In this document: positions 50,103-60,944 of the stretch, piece after piece | Layout of the letters: every line of letters begins with the position of its first letter | How positions within the stretch are numbered: position 1 is the stretch's first letter | Assembly: GCF_020833685.1 (NCBI RefSeq) | Contig: NZ_JACKZY010000003.1 | Location: 758,997-822,996 of the forward strand | DNA from: Nitratireductor sp. B36 | Lineage (GTDB): Bacteria > Pseudomonadota > Alphaproteobacteria > Rhizobiales > Rhizobiaceae | Reading direction: 5' to 3' | DNA length: 64,000 nt | Translations under genes and position numbers: made by a program | The notes under the pieces: model-generated | The model's input: only the letters and a program-made list of their open reading frames with translations | What the model was told of the DNA's origin: nothing | Database searches by the model: none

Positions 50103-50224
50103 AGACGCTCTCAGCAAGGTGCCGTAGCGCACGTGAATCGTGCGCCCTACCTTTTACAAGGATAGCAGCAAACCGGGCGAAGGCGAGGCGGCACGCGAAA
50201 TTGTGATCCGCGTCAATTGCCGTT

Positions 50225-51496
50225 TCAATTCGTGAGCCAATCCGGGATCGAATCAAGGCCGATCAGCTCTTCATGGCTGGGGCGGGCCCGGATGACATGG
50301 AACTGGTCGCCATTCACCAGCACTTCTGGCACCAGTGGGCGCGAATTGTAGGTGCTGGCCTGAACAGCGCCATAAGCGCCGGCAGAACCAATGGCGATGA
50401 GATCACCTGCTTTGAGAAGAGGAAGCTTGCGGTCGAGCGCGAGATAATCGCCGGTTTCGCAAACCGGGCCCACCACGTCGGCGATCATGGTTCCCGCATC
50501 CTGCCGTGCTTCGGAAACCGGCCTGATCGAATGGAAGGCTTCATAGAGCGTGGGCCGGATGAGGTCGTTCATCGCCGCGTCCACGATGACGAAGTTCTTC
50601 GCTTCGCCTTCTTTCACATAGATCACTTCAGAGACGAGGATGCCGGCATTGGCGGCGATCAGACGGCCCGGCTCAAGCATGACCTTGAGGCCGAGTTTCT
50701 TCATGTGCTTGCGCACGATCTCGGCATAGGCGTCGGGCAGGGGCGGCTGGTCGCCATCCTCTGCGTAGGGAACGCCAAGACCACCGCCGAGATCCACATG
50801 CTCGATGGCGTGGCCGTCGGCGCGCAGGGTTTCGGTCAGCTCCGTCAGCAGAGCGAAAGCATCGTCAAAGGGCTGCAGCTCGGTGATCTGGCTGCCGATA
50901 TGCATGTCGATGCCAGTTACCTTGAGGCCCGGAAGCTCCGCGGCCCGCGCATAGGCGGCGCGGGCGTCCTTCCAGCTGATTCCGAACTTGTTCTCGGCCT
51001 TGCCGGTGGAGATTTTCCTGTGTGTTTTCGCGTCGACGTCCGGGTTGATGCGCAGCGATACATTGGCCGTTAGCCCCAGCACGGTGGCGCGCGCCGAAAG
51101 CTGCTCGAGCTCGGGCATCGATTCGACGTTGAAGCAGAGGATGCCGGCCTGGAGCGCGAAGTCCATTTCGCGCGCGGTCTTGCCGACACCGGAAAACAGG
51201 ATCTTGTTGGCAGGCACGCCTGCGGCCAGCGCGCGGCGCAACTCGCCTTCGGAGACCACGTCCATGCCGGCGCCGAGGCGGGCGAGCGTGGTGAGAACAG
51301 CCTGGTTGGAGTTCGCCTTCATGGCGTAGCAGACGAGCGCGTCGAGCCCCTCGAAGGCTGCCGAGAAGACACGGTAGTGGCGCGTCAGCGTTGCCGTGGA
51401 ATAGCAGTAGAACGGGGTGCCGACGGCTTCCGCGATGGAGGGCACCGACACGTCTTCGGCATGCAGGACGCCGTCACGATACTCGAAATGATTCAC
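50225..51496 (-). CDS. lysA: Diaminopimelate decarboxylase
   Basis: A 423-residue PLP enzyme that makes lysine from meso-diaminopimelate. The PLP lysine is Lys60 (VCYAMKANSNQ); further motifs are DVVSEGELRRAL, HIGSQI, GGGLGVPY and the dimer-interface Cys in GPVCETGDYL. Last of a minus-strand cluster argH, small lipoprotein, lysA. Confidence 0.96.
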   Translation of the reverse strand: MNHFEYRDGVLHAEDVSVPSIAEAVGTPFYCYSTATLTRHYRVFSAAFEGLDALVCYAMKANSNQAVLTTLARLGAGMDVVSEGELRRALAAGVPANKILFSGVGKTAREMDFALQAGILCFNVESMPELEQLSARATVLGLTANVSLRINPDVDAKTHRKISTGKAENKFGISWKDARAAYARAAELPGLKVTGIDMHIGSQITELQPFDDAFALLTELTETLRADGHAIEHVDLGGGLGVPYAEDGDQPPLPDAYAEIVRKHMKKLGLKVMLEPGRLIAANAGILVSEVIYVKEGEAKNFVIVDAAMNDLIRPTLYEAFHSIRPVSEARQDAGTMIADVVGPVCETGDYLALDRKLPLLKAGDLIAIGSAGAYGAVQASTYNSRPLVPEVLVNGDQFHVIRARPSHEELIGLDSIPDWLTN

Positions 51497-51570
51497 GGCA
51501 GGATACTTTCGGCTGTGCGATTGGACGCGGGGTTGCGCCGCCGCGCGGCGCAGGCCCTTTCGGCTCTGTT

Positions 51571-51774
51571 CTAGAGAAGACCATCGAGAATGAATGGACG
51601 ATCCTCAACCGGTTTCTCTGGTGCCGGCGGTACGGGCTGGTCGTTTCGCTCAGCTTCCTTGCGCGCATCCACTGCCGCCTCGTAGGGCGAATCAAGCGGT
51701 GCCTTGCGCCCGCAGGCGGCAAGGCCCAGCGCGAGACCGAGCATGACAAGGGTGAGCGTGCGGCGGGCCGTCAT
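51571..51774 (-). CDS. Small LptM-like lipoprotein
   Basis: A 67-residue lipoprotein with signal peptide and lipobox LAAC (Cys21), followed by GRKAPLDSP, a common core of LptM/YifL small lipoproteins. In E. coli LptM assists LptD assembly in the outer membrane. Sits between argH and lysA, 74 bp before lysA on the same strand, as in many proteobacteria. Confidence 0.82.
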   Translation of the reverse strand: MTARRTLTLVMLGLALGLAACGRKAPLDSPYEAAVDARKEAERNDQPVPPAPEKPVEDRPFILDGLL

Positions 51775-51810
51775 GAGCGTTCCATTCCTCGAAAATGCGT
51801 ACGCTGCGTT

Positions 51811-53235
<1,425 letters not shown>

Positions 53236-53264
53236 GATAACCGGGCGCTAGTGTGGAAAGAAGA

Positions 53265-53948
53265 ATGTCGAAGCAGAAACAAAAATTCCCGGCACTCCGT
53301 CTGGTCGTCCTGGCTGTCGCCGCGGGCGCCATTGCGGGTGCGCTTGCGGTATACGTGAAGGGCGGGCTGGATGGCAACACGGCGGCGACGCCGATTGTTG
53401 CAGAAGCCGGTGATGCAGCCTGTTCTGCAAAGCAGGCCCTGGCCAAAGCAGTGGGCGATGCGGCAACGGGTCACGTCGCGGCAATGCTTGCCGCCGATCC
53501 GCCTCGATCCCTCAAGAATCTCGGGTTCAATGGGCCGGACGGTAACCCGATGACAGTGGCGGATTTTACGGGGAAGGTGGTGCTGATGAACCTATGGGCC
53601 ACCTGGTGCACGCCCTGCCGGGAGGAAATGCCGGCACTCGATGCGCTGCAGGCCGCAAAGGGCTCCGACAGGTTCGAGGTAGTGGCGGTGAACGTGGATC
53701 GGAGCGATGATGAAAAGCCTACCGCATTCCTGCAGGAAACCGGGATCGAGGCGCTTTCCTATTACCGGGACGCTTCCATGAAGATTTTCAATGATCTGAA
53801 GAGCCAGGGATTGGCACTGGGGCTGCCGGTAACACTGCTGATTGGCGAAGACGGATGCCTGCTGGCGCATATGAACGGCCCAGCGGAATGGGCAAGCCCG
53901 GATGCCGAGCGCCTGGTGGATAGGGCTCTATCGAACCCGGACCAATAA
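53265..53948 (+). CDS. tlpA: TlpA-like thiol:disulfide reductase, membrane anchored
   Basis: A 227-residue protein with an N-terminal anchor (about 12-30) and a periplasmic thioredoxin domain with the redox pair in ATWCTPCREEMP. The cis-proline loop LGLPVTLLI is present. TlpA reduces targets in cytochrome oxidase maturation in rhizobia. ATG 53265 has a GAAAGAAG-type ribosome site; a GTG at 53253 would add four residues. The stop is followed by a hairpin. Confidence 0.87.
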   Translation: MSKQKQKFPALRLVVLAVAAGAIAGALAVYVKGGLDGNTAATPIVAEAGDAACSAKQALAKAVGDAATGHVAAMLAADPPRSLKNLGFNGPDGNPMTVADFTGKVVLMNLWATWCTPCREEMPALDALQAAKGSDRFEVVAVNVDRSDDEKPTAFLQETGIEALSYYRDASMKIFNDLKSQGLALGLPVTLLIGEDGCLLAHMNGPAEWASPDAERLVDRALSNPDQ

Positions 53949-53956
53949 CGTGTAAC

Positions 53957-53975
53957 CGGGGAGCATCGCTCCCCG
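53957..53975. terminator. Hairpin between convergent tlpA and queD
   Basis: Perfect eight-base arms CGGGGAGC and GCTCCCCG with an ATC loop, nine bases after the tlpA stop. There is no T-run, so termination is probable but not assured. Confidence 0.5.
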
Positions 53976-54012
53976 AAATCCCTGGCAGAAGTCAAACGGC
54001 TGTCAGAATTGT

Positions 54013-54369
54013 TTAAGCGGCTTTGGCAGGCTGATAGATACACCCTTCGGCCTGTCCCTCGGCGCCCCGCTTCAGCTCCACGCGGTGGAGAGCCGGGGAT
54101 TTCTCCGCTAACTTGTCGTAGATCCACTTGGCCAGGTTCTCGAGCGAAGGCACGGAGAGGCCCTCGATGTCATTGAGATAAGTATGGTCGAGAATTTTAT
54201 GTATCTCGTCGATTTGCTTTTCTACTTCGTAGAGGTTGGCAGCCCAGCCATAGACGGGATCCGGCTCGCCGACGAGATGGACAGAGACCTTGAAGGAATG
54301 ACCGTGGAGGCCTGAATAGGGCTCCAGTTTGTGCGCTGCCTCGAACGTGAACTCTTTGTACGTTTCCAC
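54013..54369 (-). CDS. queD: 6-carboxytetrahydropterin synthase
   Basis: A 118-residue enzyme of the queuosine/preQ0 pathway. Zinc ligands His in FEAAHKL and the GLHGHSF pair, catalytic Asp-His in ILDHTYLND and the pterin-anchoring Glu in the VELKRG region. GTG start at 54369. It complements the preQ transporter at 30158, so this bacterium may both make and import precursors. Confidence 0.92.
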   Translation of the reverse strand: METYKEFTFEAAHKLEPYSGLHGHSFKVSVHLVGEPDPVYGWAANLYEVEKQIDEIHKILDHTYLNDIEGLSVPSLENLAKWIYDKLAEKSPALHRVELKRGAEGQAEGCIYQPAKAA

Positions 54370-54643
54370 TTCCTAAACCCCTGATCTAAAAAGATATTTC
54401 TTGCTTTTGGGTGTCTGAACTTCCCGCAGTCTTCCGCGTCGGGAATTGTTTGGACCAGCCGCCGTTATGCGAGCCGGCGTGCCTGATGTATAGTCCTCTA
54501 AGTCTAGAGCTTTGTCATCGGTCGGGGGGTGTGTCAATCGCGGGCGATGTGTGTTGCAAATCAGCTCGCCGTTAACCTGTTGTTTGGTTAGCCGACACTA
54601 TGATTAGCCGCGTTGGGGTTTACGCCAGTAAAGAGGCACAAAA

Positions 54644-55171
54644 ATGTACAATAAAAAGCTCGCGGGAGGCTGGTTTGCGGTTGCAGCAATACTGCTCTTC
54701 TCGTTTGTCACTCCCGCTTTCGCTCAGGACGCCGCCCTGCCAAAGCCGCAAGGGGATGTCATTCTGACGATCGACGGCAATATCGGCGCAACCAACGGTG
54801 ACGGCGTTGCCGATTTCGACCTTGCGATGCTTGAAGCGCTGAAGTCGGCCAAAATTCGGACGAGCACTCCGTGGTTCGACGGTGCTGTTGAGTTTGAAGG
54901 GGCATTGCTCTCCGAGCTGATGGCTCTCGTCAAGGCGGACGGTGAGGAGGTGGTCGTTACCGCGCTCAATGATTACCAGGCACCGGTACCGATCGCTGAT
55001 TTTGCAGCCCATGGCACCATTCTCGCCTATAAGCGGGATGGGAATTACATGCCGATCAGCGACAAGGGGCCGCTCTTCATCATCTATCCCTACGATTCCG
55101 ATCCGGAACTCAACACGCAGAAATTCTACTCGCGTTCCGTTTGGCAGGTTCGACGCTTTACCGTCCGGTAG
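54644..55171 (+). CDS. Periplasmic protein related to the molybdopterin oxidoreductase (SUOX-type) fold
   Basis: A 175-residue protein with a signal peptide (about 1-27, ending PAFAQ). The core ILTIDGNIGATNGDGVADFDL, STPWFDGAVEFEGALLSELM and the late AAHGTILAYKRDGNYMPISDKGPLFIIYPYD (three stretches) resemble the small proteins annotated as molybdopterin-dependent oxidoreductase. They share part of the sulfite oxidase fold but lack room for a cofactor and the catalytic cysteine. Its stop is 20 bp before the next gene, so it is likely co-expressed with the GGDEF-EAL protein and may be its periplasmic partner. Confidence 0.65.
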   Translation: MYNKKLAGGWFAVAAILLFSFVTPAFAQDAALPKPQGDVILTIDGNIGATNGDGVADFDLAMLEALKSAKIRTSTPWFDGAVEFEGALLSELMALVKADGEEVVVTALNDYQAPVPIADFAAHGTILAYKRDGNYMPISDKGPLFIIYPYDSDPELNTQKFYSRSVWQVRRFTVR

Positions 55172-55191
55172 GCGTCTGACAGGCTTTGCCC

Positions 55192-57612
55192 ATGTCGGAC
55201 CCGGAGATAAGAAAAATGAGGCGCCGCACAGCATCGCGCGTGGTGCAGACAGTGCTGTCCATAGGGATGGTCGCCCTGGCCGTTGCGGCGCTCTACATTT
55301 CGGTCCTGGTTTTTCAGCGTCAGGAAGCTCTGACGCAGATCTTTCGCTATAACATCGCCTATAGCGCCAGTCAGGGCATGAATGAGCTTCTGCGATTCCG
55401 GCAGAGGCTGGCAGCGATACTGATTGAGCCGCCGCAGGCCAGCAAGCAGGATGTGGAACTGCGCTACCAGATCATGGTGAGCAGGCTCAGCCTTTTCGAG
55501 CAGGGCGAGTTTGTAAACTTTGTCTCGGTCATGCCTGAAAACCAGGAAACGGTGCAGCAACTCGCTTCGGCGTTGCGCCAGATCGGCGGCTTCATCGATG
55601 ATATCGATCAACCTGAGAACGCCCAGCTGGCGCTCGATCTGACGGCTCCACTGGAAAGCAAGATGGTGGCGCTGGCGTCGAAGGCGAACGAATATGGTGC
55701 GACAGCACAGGCCAAGGACCAGGGCGAGCTTCTCCGGCTTCATTGGCTGTTTTCCGCGTTGGCGCTTTCGCTCGTCATAACCGGCTTTATTTTCATCGCA
55801 ATGCTGAGGTGGCAACACCGGCTGCAGATCAGTGTTCAGCAGCGGCTCAAGGCGACCAATGAAGACCTTTTGCGCACCAGCGCGGAATTGAGCGACAGCG
55901 CGCATGCCGCACGGCGGGCCAATGAGGAACTGATTACCCAGAACCTGCTGTTCAACACAGCGCTGAATAACATGTCCCACGGTCTTTGCATGTTCGATGC
56001 TGAGGGAAAGCTTATCGTCAGCAATCAGAAAATGGAGCGAATTTACGGGCTGACGCCGGAGCAACTCAAGCTTGGAACATCACTAAACGCGCTGATCGCT
56101 CATATGGTCGAGGCTGGTGCAAGCGCGGAGGAGGAAGCGGAGCAGCTTGCGCAGCTCCAAACGCTGCTCATCGAGCAGAATCGATCCGACACGCTGACAC
56201 AGGAACTGCGAGACGGGCGCACCATCCTCATTTCGCACCAGCCGATGCGAGGCGGTGGCTGGGTGGCTACTTATGAAGACATAACCGAACGCCACAAGGC
56301 GCAGGCTCAGGTCGCCTATATGGCGCGTCACGATACGCTGACAGACCTGCCAAACCGCTTGATGATGCGCGAGCAGTTGGAGGAGATACTTGCCAGCAGC
56401 AATGAACGCGGCTTCTCCACGGCTGTGATGTGTGTCGATCTCGACAATTTCAAGAGCATCAATGATACGCTCGGGCATCCCGTCGGGGATGCTTTGCTAC
56501 GAGCAGTGGCCGGGCGGATTCGCAACACGGTGCGCGAGGCAGATGCGGTGGCGCGCCTTGGCGGTGATGAGTTTGTTGTGGTTCAGGGCAACATCGAAAA
56601 GCCTGAGCAGGCGAGCAGTCTTGCCAAACGCCTCATCGATGCACTCGATGAACCCTATATCATCGAAGGGCATCAGGTGCTGACCGGCGCGAGTGTCGGT
56701 ATTGCAGTCGCCGCTCCGGGGGGCGAAGCGGCGGACGACCTTTTGATGCAGGCGGACGTGGCGCTTTACCAGGCCAAGGGGGATGGCCGTGGGGTGTTCC
56801 GGTTCTATGAGGATGGGATGAACAAGCGGCTGCAGCGACGCAGAGCGCTCGAGGCCGAACTTCGCTCAGCCAATCTGGACGAACAATTCCATCTTGTGTT
56901 CCAGCCGATCATCGGGTTGGGGACAAACAAGGTGACGACGTTCGAGGCCCTGCTGAGATGGACCCACCCTGTTCATGGCCCTGTTCCGCCGGATGAATTC
57001 ATTGGAATCGCGGAAGATACCGGTGCCATCGTTCAACTGGGTGAATGGGTTTTGCGGCAAGTCTGTCTGGAGATGAAATCTCTGCCCGACGACATCAGCA
57101 TCGCTGCCAATCTGTCTCCGATGCAGTTCAAACGGGATGATATTGTCGAAACCGTAGCGCGTGTACTCGTGGACACCGACACTCCGGCGCACAGGCTCGA
57201 ACTTGAGATCACGGAAACACTTCTGCTTGAGGACAACCGCAAACTGCATGCAGACCTCCGGCGGCTGCGCCAGCTCGGTACGCGCATATCGCTTGACGAT
57301 TTTGGCACCGGGTATTCATCGCTCAGCTATTTGCAAAAGTTCGCTTTCGACAAGGTGAAGATCGACAGGCTGTTTATCAAGGAAATCACAAAGAGCGCGG
57401 ATCAGGCCGCCATTGTACAGACCATCGTCAATCTGGCTTTCACACTGGGCATGACGACGGTCGTCGAAGGTGTCGAGATGGAAGAACAACTGCGCATCAT
57501 CCGCGCGATGGGTTGCGACGAGGCGCAGGGCAACCTTTTCAGCAAGCCGATCCTTGCCAAGGACATCCCTGAATTTCTCGATGAACACAAACGCAGGCGC
57601 TACGCGGCCTGA
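55192..57612 (+). CDS. Membrane GGDEF-EAL protein (cyclic di-GMP turnover)
   Basis: An 806-residue protein. Two membrane segments (about 14-37 and 180-203) enclose a periplasmic sensor region, then a coiled coil and a PAS-like domain (about 225-350). An intact GGDEF domain (RLGGDEFVV at about 456) and an intact EAL domain (FEALLRW at about 585; DDFGTGYSSLSYL and KIDRLFI) follow. Both synthase and phosphodiesterase residues seem present, so the net direction cannot be told. The small periplasmic protein encoded just upstream may feed the sensor. Confidence 0.92.
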   Translation: MSDPEIRKMRRRTASRVVQTVLSIGMVALAVAALYISVLVFQRQEALTQIFRYNIAYSASQGMNELLRFRQRLAAILIEPPQASKQDVELRYQIMVSRLSLFEQGEFVNFVSVMPENQETVQQLASALRQIGGFIDDIDQPENAQLALDLTAPLESKMVALASKANEYGATAQAKDQGELLRLHWLFSALALSLVITGFIFIAMLRWQHRLQISVQQRLKATNEDLLRTSAELSDSAHAARRANEELITQNLLFNTALNNMSHGLCMFDAEGKLIVSNQKMERIYGLTPEQLKLGTSLNALIAHMVEAGASAEEEAEQLAQLQTLLIEQNRSDTLTQELRDGRTILISHQPMRGGGWVATYEDITERHKAQAQVAYMARHDTLTDLPNRLMMREQLEEILASSNERGFSTAVMCVDLDNFKSINDTLGHPVGDALLRAVAGRIRNTVREADAVARLGGDEFVVVQGNIEKPEQASSLAKRLIDALDEPYIIEGHQVLTGASVGIAVAAPGGEAADDLLMQADVALYQAKGDGRGVFRFYEDGMNKRLQRRRALEAELRSANLDEQFHLVFQPIIGLGTNKVTTFEALLRWTHPVHGPVPPDEFIGIAEDTGAIVQLGEWVLRQVCLEMKSLPDDISIAANLSPMQFKRDDIVETVARVLVDTDTPAHRLELEITETLLLEDNRKLHADLRRLRQLGTRISLDDFGTGYSSLSYLQKFAFDKVKIDRLFIKEITKSADQAAIVQTIVNLAFTLGMTTVVEGVEMEEQLRIIRAMGCDEAQGNLFSKPILAKDIPEFLDEHKRRRYAA

Positions 57613-57647
57613 GTGGTTTCCAGCGCGCCCCAAAAGTGCTCGGGCGG

Positions 57648-59273
57648 CTATTCGTTTCTCGCGCGCTCCCGGAACAGGCGCCGGATCACCTTGCCAGTGG
57701 TGGTCAAAGGCATGGATTCCACAAAGGCGATCTCTCGGGGGTATTCATGGGCTGAAAGACGCTCCCGGACCCACAGGCGAATTTCTTCCGCCAACGCGTC
57801 GCTGGGCTCTATGCCTTCGTGAAGAACGATGTAGGCCTTGACGATCTCCGTGCGCACGGGATCGGGCTTGCCTACGGCTGCAGCCAACGCCACCTTTGGA
57901 TGAGCGGTCAGGCAGTCTTCGATCTCGGTCGGCCCGATGCGGTATCCAGCCGATGTGATGACGTCGTCATCGCGCCCGACGAAATGGATATAACCTTCTT
58001 CGTCGCGAATGCCCTGGTCTCCGGTGGTCATCCACTCTCCGACGAATTTTTCACGGGTGGCGGTGTCGTTTTCCCAGTACCCGAGAAACATAACTGGATC
58101 TGGACGCAGAACGGCAATATCGCCGGGCTCCCCATTGCGAACCGGTCTGCCTTGCTCATCGATGATTTCGACCCGATGGCCGGGCACGGGCAGGCCGATG
58201 GCACCGGGTTTGCCAATCCCCAGCGTATGACAAGATGAGAGGACCAGATTGCACTCGGTCTGTCCGTAGAACTCGTTGATGCGAAGCCCCAGTTCGCCAC
58301 GGGCCCACTCGAAGGTTTCGCGCCCGAGGGCTTCTCCGCCAGAGCCGATGGTGCGCAACGATAGGTCGAACCGTTTCCGAATCCCTGAGACCGCCTTCAG
58401 CATGCGCAGCGCGGTCGGAGGGATGAAGGCGTTGCGTACTTTCATTCTTTCCATGAGACCGAGCGCTGTTTGAGGGTCGAATTTTTCGAACCGACCCGCA
58501 ACAACCGGCGTTCCGAGATAGAGCCCGGGTAAGAGGATATTGAGAAGACCGCCGGCCCAGGCCCAATCAGCAGGCGTCCACATACGGTCGTGGGTCTGGG
58601 GGAGGAATTCGTGGTGAAACTGGACGCCGGGCAGGTGTCCGAGCAGAACACGATGTCCGTGGAGGGCGCCTTTCGGCGGGCCGGTGGTGCCGGAGGTGAA
58701 GATCATCATGGCCGGGTCGTCAGGGCCGGTGTCGGCAGCGGCAAAGGGACCGGAACTATCTGCAATCAGCTTGTGTAAGTCTTCCGCTCCGCCGCCTGCG
58801 CCTTCCACGCAGATGACCAATTGCAGTGCCGGTAGCCGATCGCGTATGCGGGCGATTTTCGCAAGCCCGTCGCTGGTCGTGATGACGGCTGCCGCTCCAG
58901 CGCTGAAAAGTCGATATTCGAGAGCTTCCGGGCCAAAAAGAAGGGCAAGGGGTACGGCAATAGCGCCCAGCTTGTAGATGGCAGCATGGGCGATTGCAGT
59001 TTCGAACGATTGCGGTAATAGAAGTGCTACCCGGTCTCCCCGCCTTATGCCGGTCTTTGCCAACCCGAGCGCCAGGCTATCCGATAGCGTTGCGAGCTCT
59101 CCATAAGTCAGCGTTGCAGGGCAGGCATTCTCGCGATGCTCGAAGAGCGCAATACGCTCAGGCTCCCGCAGAGCCCATGCGTTCGAGATTGCGACACCGA
59201 TGTTGAAAGTCTGGGGGATGCTCCAGCGGAACCCATCGTAAAGCTGCCGATAGCTTTCGCGCCGTTCAAGCAT
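57648..59273 (-). CDS. Acyl-CoA synthetase (AMP-binding family)
   Basis: A 541-residue adenylate-forming ligase. P-loop MIFTSGTTGPPKG, A5 region EFYGQTECN, A7 TGDQGIRDEEGY, and the acyl lysine in TTTGKVIRRLFR near the C terminus. ACSM-like, probably for medium-chain or aryl acids. Convergent with the GGDEF-EAL gene and separated by about 320 bp from the BenE gene, so not clearly in its operon. Confidence 0.85.
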   Translation of the reverse strand: MLERRESYRQLYDGFRWSIPQTFNIGVAISNAWALREPERIALFEHRENACPATLTYGELATLSDSLALGLAKTGIRRGDRVALLLPQSFETAIAHAAIYKLGAIAVPLALLFGPEALEYRLFSAGAAAVITTSDGLAKIARIRDRLPALQLVICVEGAGGGAEDLHKLIADSSGPFAAADTGPDDPAMMIFTSGTTGPPKGALHGHRVLLGHLPGVQFHHEFLPQTHDRMWTPADWAWAGGLLNILLPGLYLGTPVVAGRFEKFDPQTALGLMERMKVRNAFIPPTALRMLKAVSGIRKRFDLSLRTIGSGGEALGRETFEWARGELGLRINEFYGQTECNLVLSSCHTLGIGKPGAIGLPVPGHRVEIIDEQGRPVRNGEPGDIAVLRPDPVMFLGYWENDTATREKFVGEWMTTGDQGIRDEEGYIHFVGRDDDVITSAGYRIGPTEIEDCLTAHPKVALAAAVGKPDPVRTEIVKAYIVLHEGIEPSDALAEEIRLWVRERLSAHEYPREIAFVESMPLTTTGKVIRRLFRERARNE

Positions 59274-59541
59274 GGCCGTGCTGATCTTGTCCCTGTCCTG
59301 CGCCGCAATGCTTCAGGGAAAGTGATGCTCCTGGCCGTGCCCGCATGTCTTTACCAACCTTATACACGGGCGATCATAGCGTGCCCTAACCGAATACCGT
59401 CAGGTTAGGACTGTGTGAGGGCCCTAGAGCTGAACCGATCGGCGATTTTCGGGTACATCCAGGAGTATTTCAAGACTGGGCAGTGTGCTGTTTATTGTTC
59501 AGCGCGCAGTTCCCAGAATCCGTTGATATTTAACCTGCGGA

Positions 59542-59572
59542 AACATGGGGTGTAGAAATCACACCCCATGTT
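59542..59572. repeat. Perfect 12-bp inverted repeat downstream of the BenE gene
   Basis: Arms AACATGGGGTGT and ACACCCCATGTT with a seven-base loop lie 18 bp after the benE stop. Without a T-run it is a weak terminator at best. The rest of 59274-59590 shows no gene. Confidence 0.55.
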
Positions 59573-59590
59573 GCTATCGCCGAATAGCGA

Positions 59591-60847
59591 TTAAACGGCT
59601 TCAGAAGGGGCCGTTGCCCGGGTCAGGAGACCATCCCGTTCCACGATAAAGGAAACAATGACGCCCGCCACGAGTGCCCAGAACGGAGCACTGATTCCCA
59701 GTATTGAGATGTTTGACATCGCCACTGCCAGAGCAACAAATGCACCAGTCTGATTTCCAAGTGTGCGGCCAAAAGCATTCTGAAAAGCCGCCAGGAGAAC
59801 GCCGATCATTGCAAGACCGGCAACGGTGCCAATCAACGCACCAGGCAATGACATGACCACTGGAACCGCAGCTCCGGCGATCAGGCCGAAGGCGCCGAAG
59901 AGAACGCCGTTTACCACCGTCGCAGCGTAACGCCCTTCCTTGTTCTCGCCTGCCTGTTCCGAGGAGCAGATGGCTGTCATCGGGCCGGCAATGTTCGCAT
60001 TATGGCCACCCAGAAAACCCGCCGCGATTCCACCAAGTCCTGAAATCGTCGTCATCATGTTGATGGGAGGGCGATACCCTTCCGCCATGAGCACACCCGT
60101 TGCCTGCGCATTTTCTGCACCGATAACCAGGAGTGCGAGCGGAATGGATATAGCGAGAAACGCATCAAGGGTGAATGCTGGTGCAGTGAACTCCGGCATC
60201 ACAAAGGCGATTTCGGCACTTCCACCGCCTACTGAACCCGTTGCAAAGGCAGCGATCAATCCGACCACCAATGCTGCCAAAACAGGCGGAACCGCCTTGA
60301 TGAAGCGCATTGAGACAAAGAAGGCAATAATTGCTGCCCCGGCAATTATCGGCGCTGTCCCCACCGCGGACACCGCACCAGTTGCGAAGCGGATCAACGC
60401 ACCTGCAATCATTGCCATCACTATGGGCATAGGCAGCCAGCGCATGACCTTTCCAATCAGGCCGCTGACCCCCAGAAGAAAGACAATGATTCCTGACATC
60501 ACGAAGGCGCCGATGGCCTGATCGAACGAAAAAGTGGCGAGAGAACCGGCAACAAGCGCTGCACCCGGAATAGAATACGCGCCCGTCACCGGCTGCTTGT
60601 ATCTCAGAGCCAGGAATATGCTGATCAACCCGCCAAGAAAATAGATCGCAAACAACCAGGCAACTGTCTGGCCGTTGCTGAGACCTGCTTTGTTGGCGCC
60701 GCCGATGACGATCAAGGCAGGCCCCGAGCATCCGAAAATCGCGGCCACAAGTCCGGCGCTTGCCGTCTTCAAATTCAGATGTTTAGGCAAGTCCCTTATG
60801 CCGCTGGCGACCCCTGGACCCGATTCTATAATCTGTCTTTTTTCCAT
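59591..60847 (-). CDS. BenE-family benzoate/H+ symporter
   Basis: A 418-residue permease with about 12 hydrophobic segments. Family-typical stretches are FGCSGPALIVIGGANKAGLSNGQT near the N terminus, YSIPGAALVAGSLATF and GFLGGHNANIAGPMTAICSS with the conserved motif (about 270-300). The ATG at 60847 is preferred over GTG 60853 because AGGGAGGA then has good spacing. It would import an aromatic acid for the CoA ligase and hydroxylase genes upstream on the same strand. Confidence 0.85.
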   Translation of the reverse strand: MEKRQIIESGPGVASGIRDLPKHLNLKTASAGLVAAIFGCSGPALIVIGGANKAGLSNGQTVAWLFAIYFLGGLISIFLALRYKQPVTGAYSIPGAALVAGSLATFSFDQAIGAFVMSGIIVFLLGVSGLIGKVMRWLPMPIVMAMIAGALIRFATGAVSAVGTAPIIAGAAIIAFFVSMRFIKAVPPVLAALVVGLIAAFATGSVGGGSAEIAFVMPEFTAPAFTLDAFLAISIPLALLVIGAENAQATGVLMAEGYRPPINMMTTISGLGGIAAGFLGGHNANIAGPMTAICSSEQAGENKEGRYAATVVNGVLFGAFGLIAGAAVPVVMSLPGALIGTVAGLAMIGVLLAAFQNAFGRTLGNQTGAFVALAVAMSNISILGISAPFWALVAGVIVSFIVERDGLLTRATAPSEAV

Positions 60848-60944
60848 TTTCACTTCCTCCCTTTAGCTGATCGGGAGCTGACGTCTTGCATGCTCCCGAC
60901 TCCAGACCTTCAGACCGCCCGCTCCCAAACGCGGATACTGACGG

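Noticed and set aside
54370-54643. A preQ1 riboswitch before queD
   Set aside because: No GGUUC...CACCC core or A-rich tail next to the start; only weak hairpins are seen.
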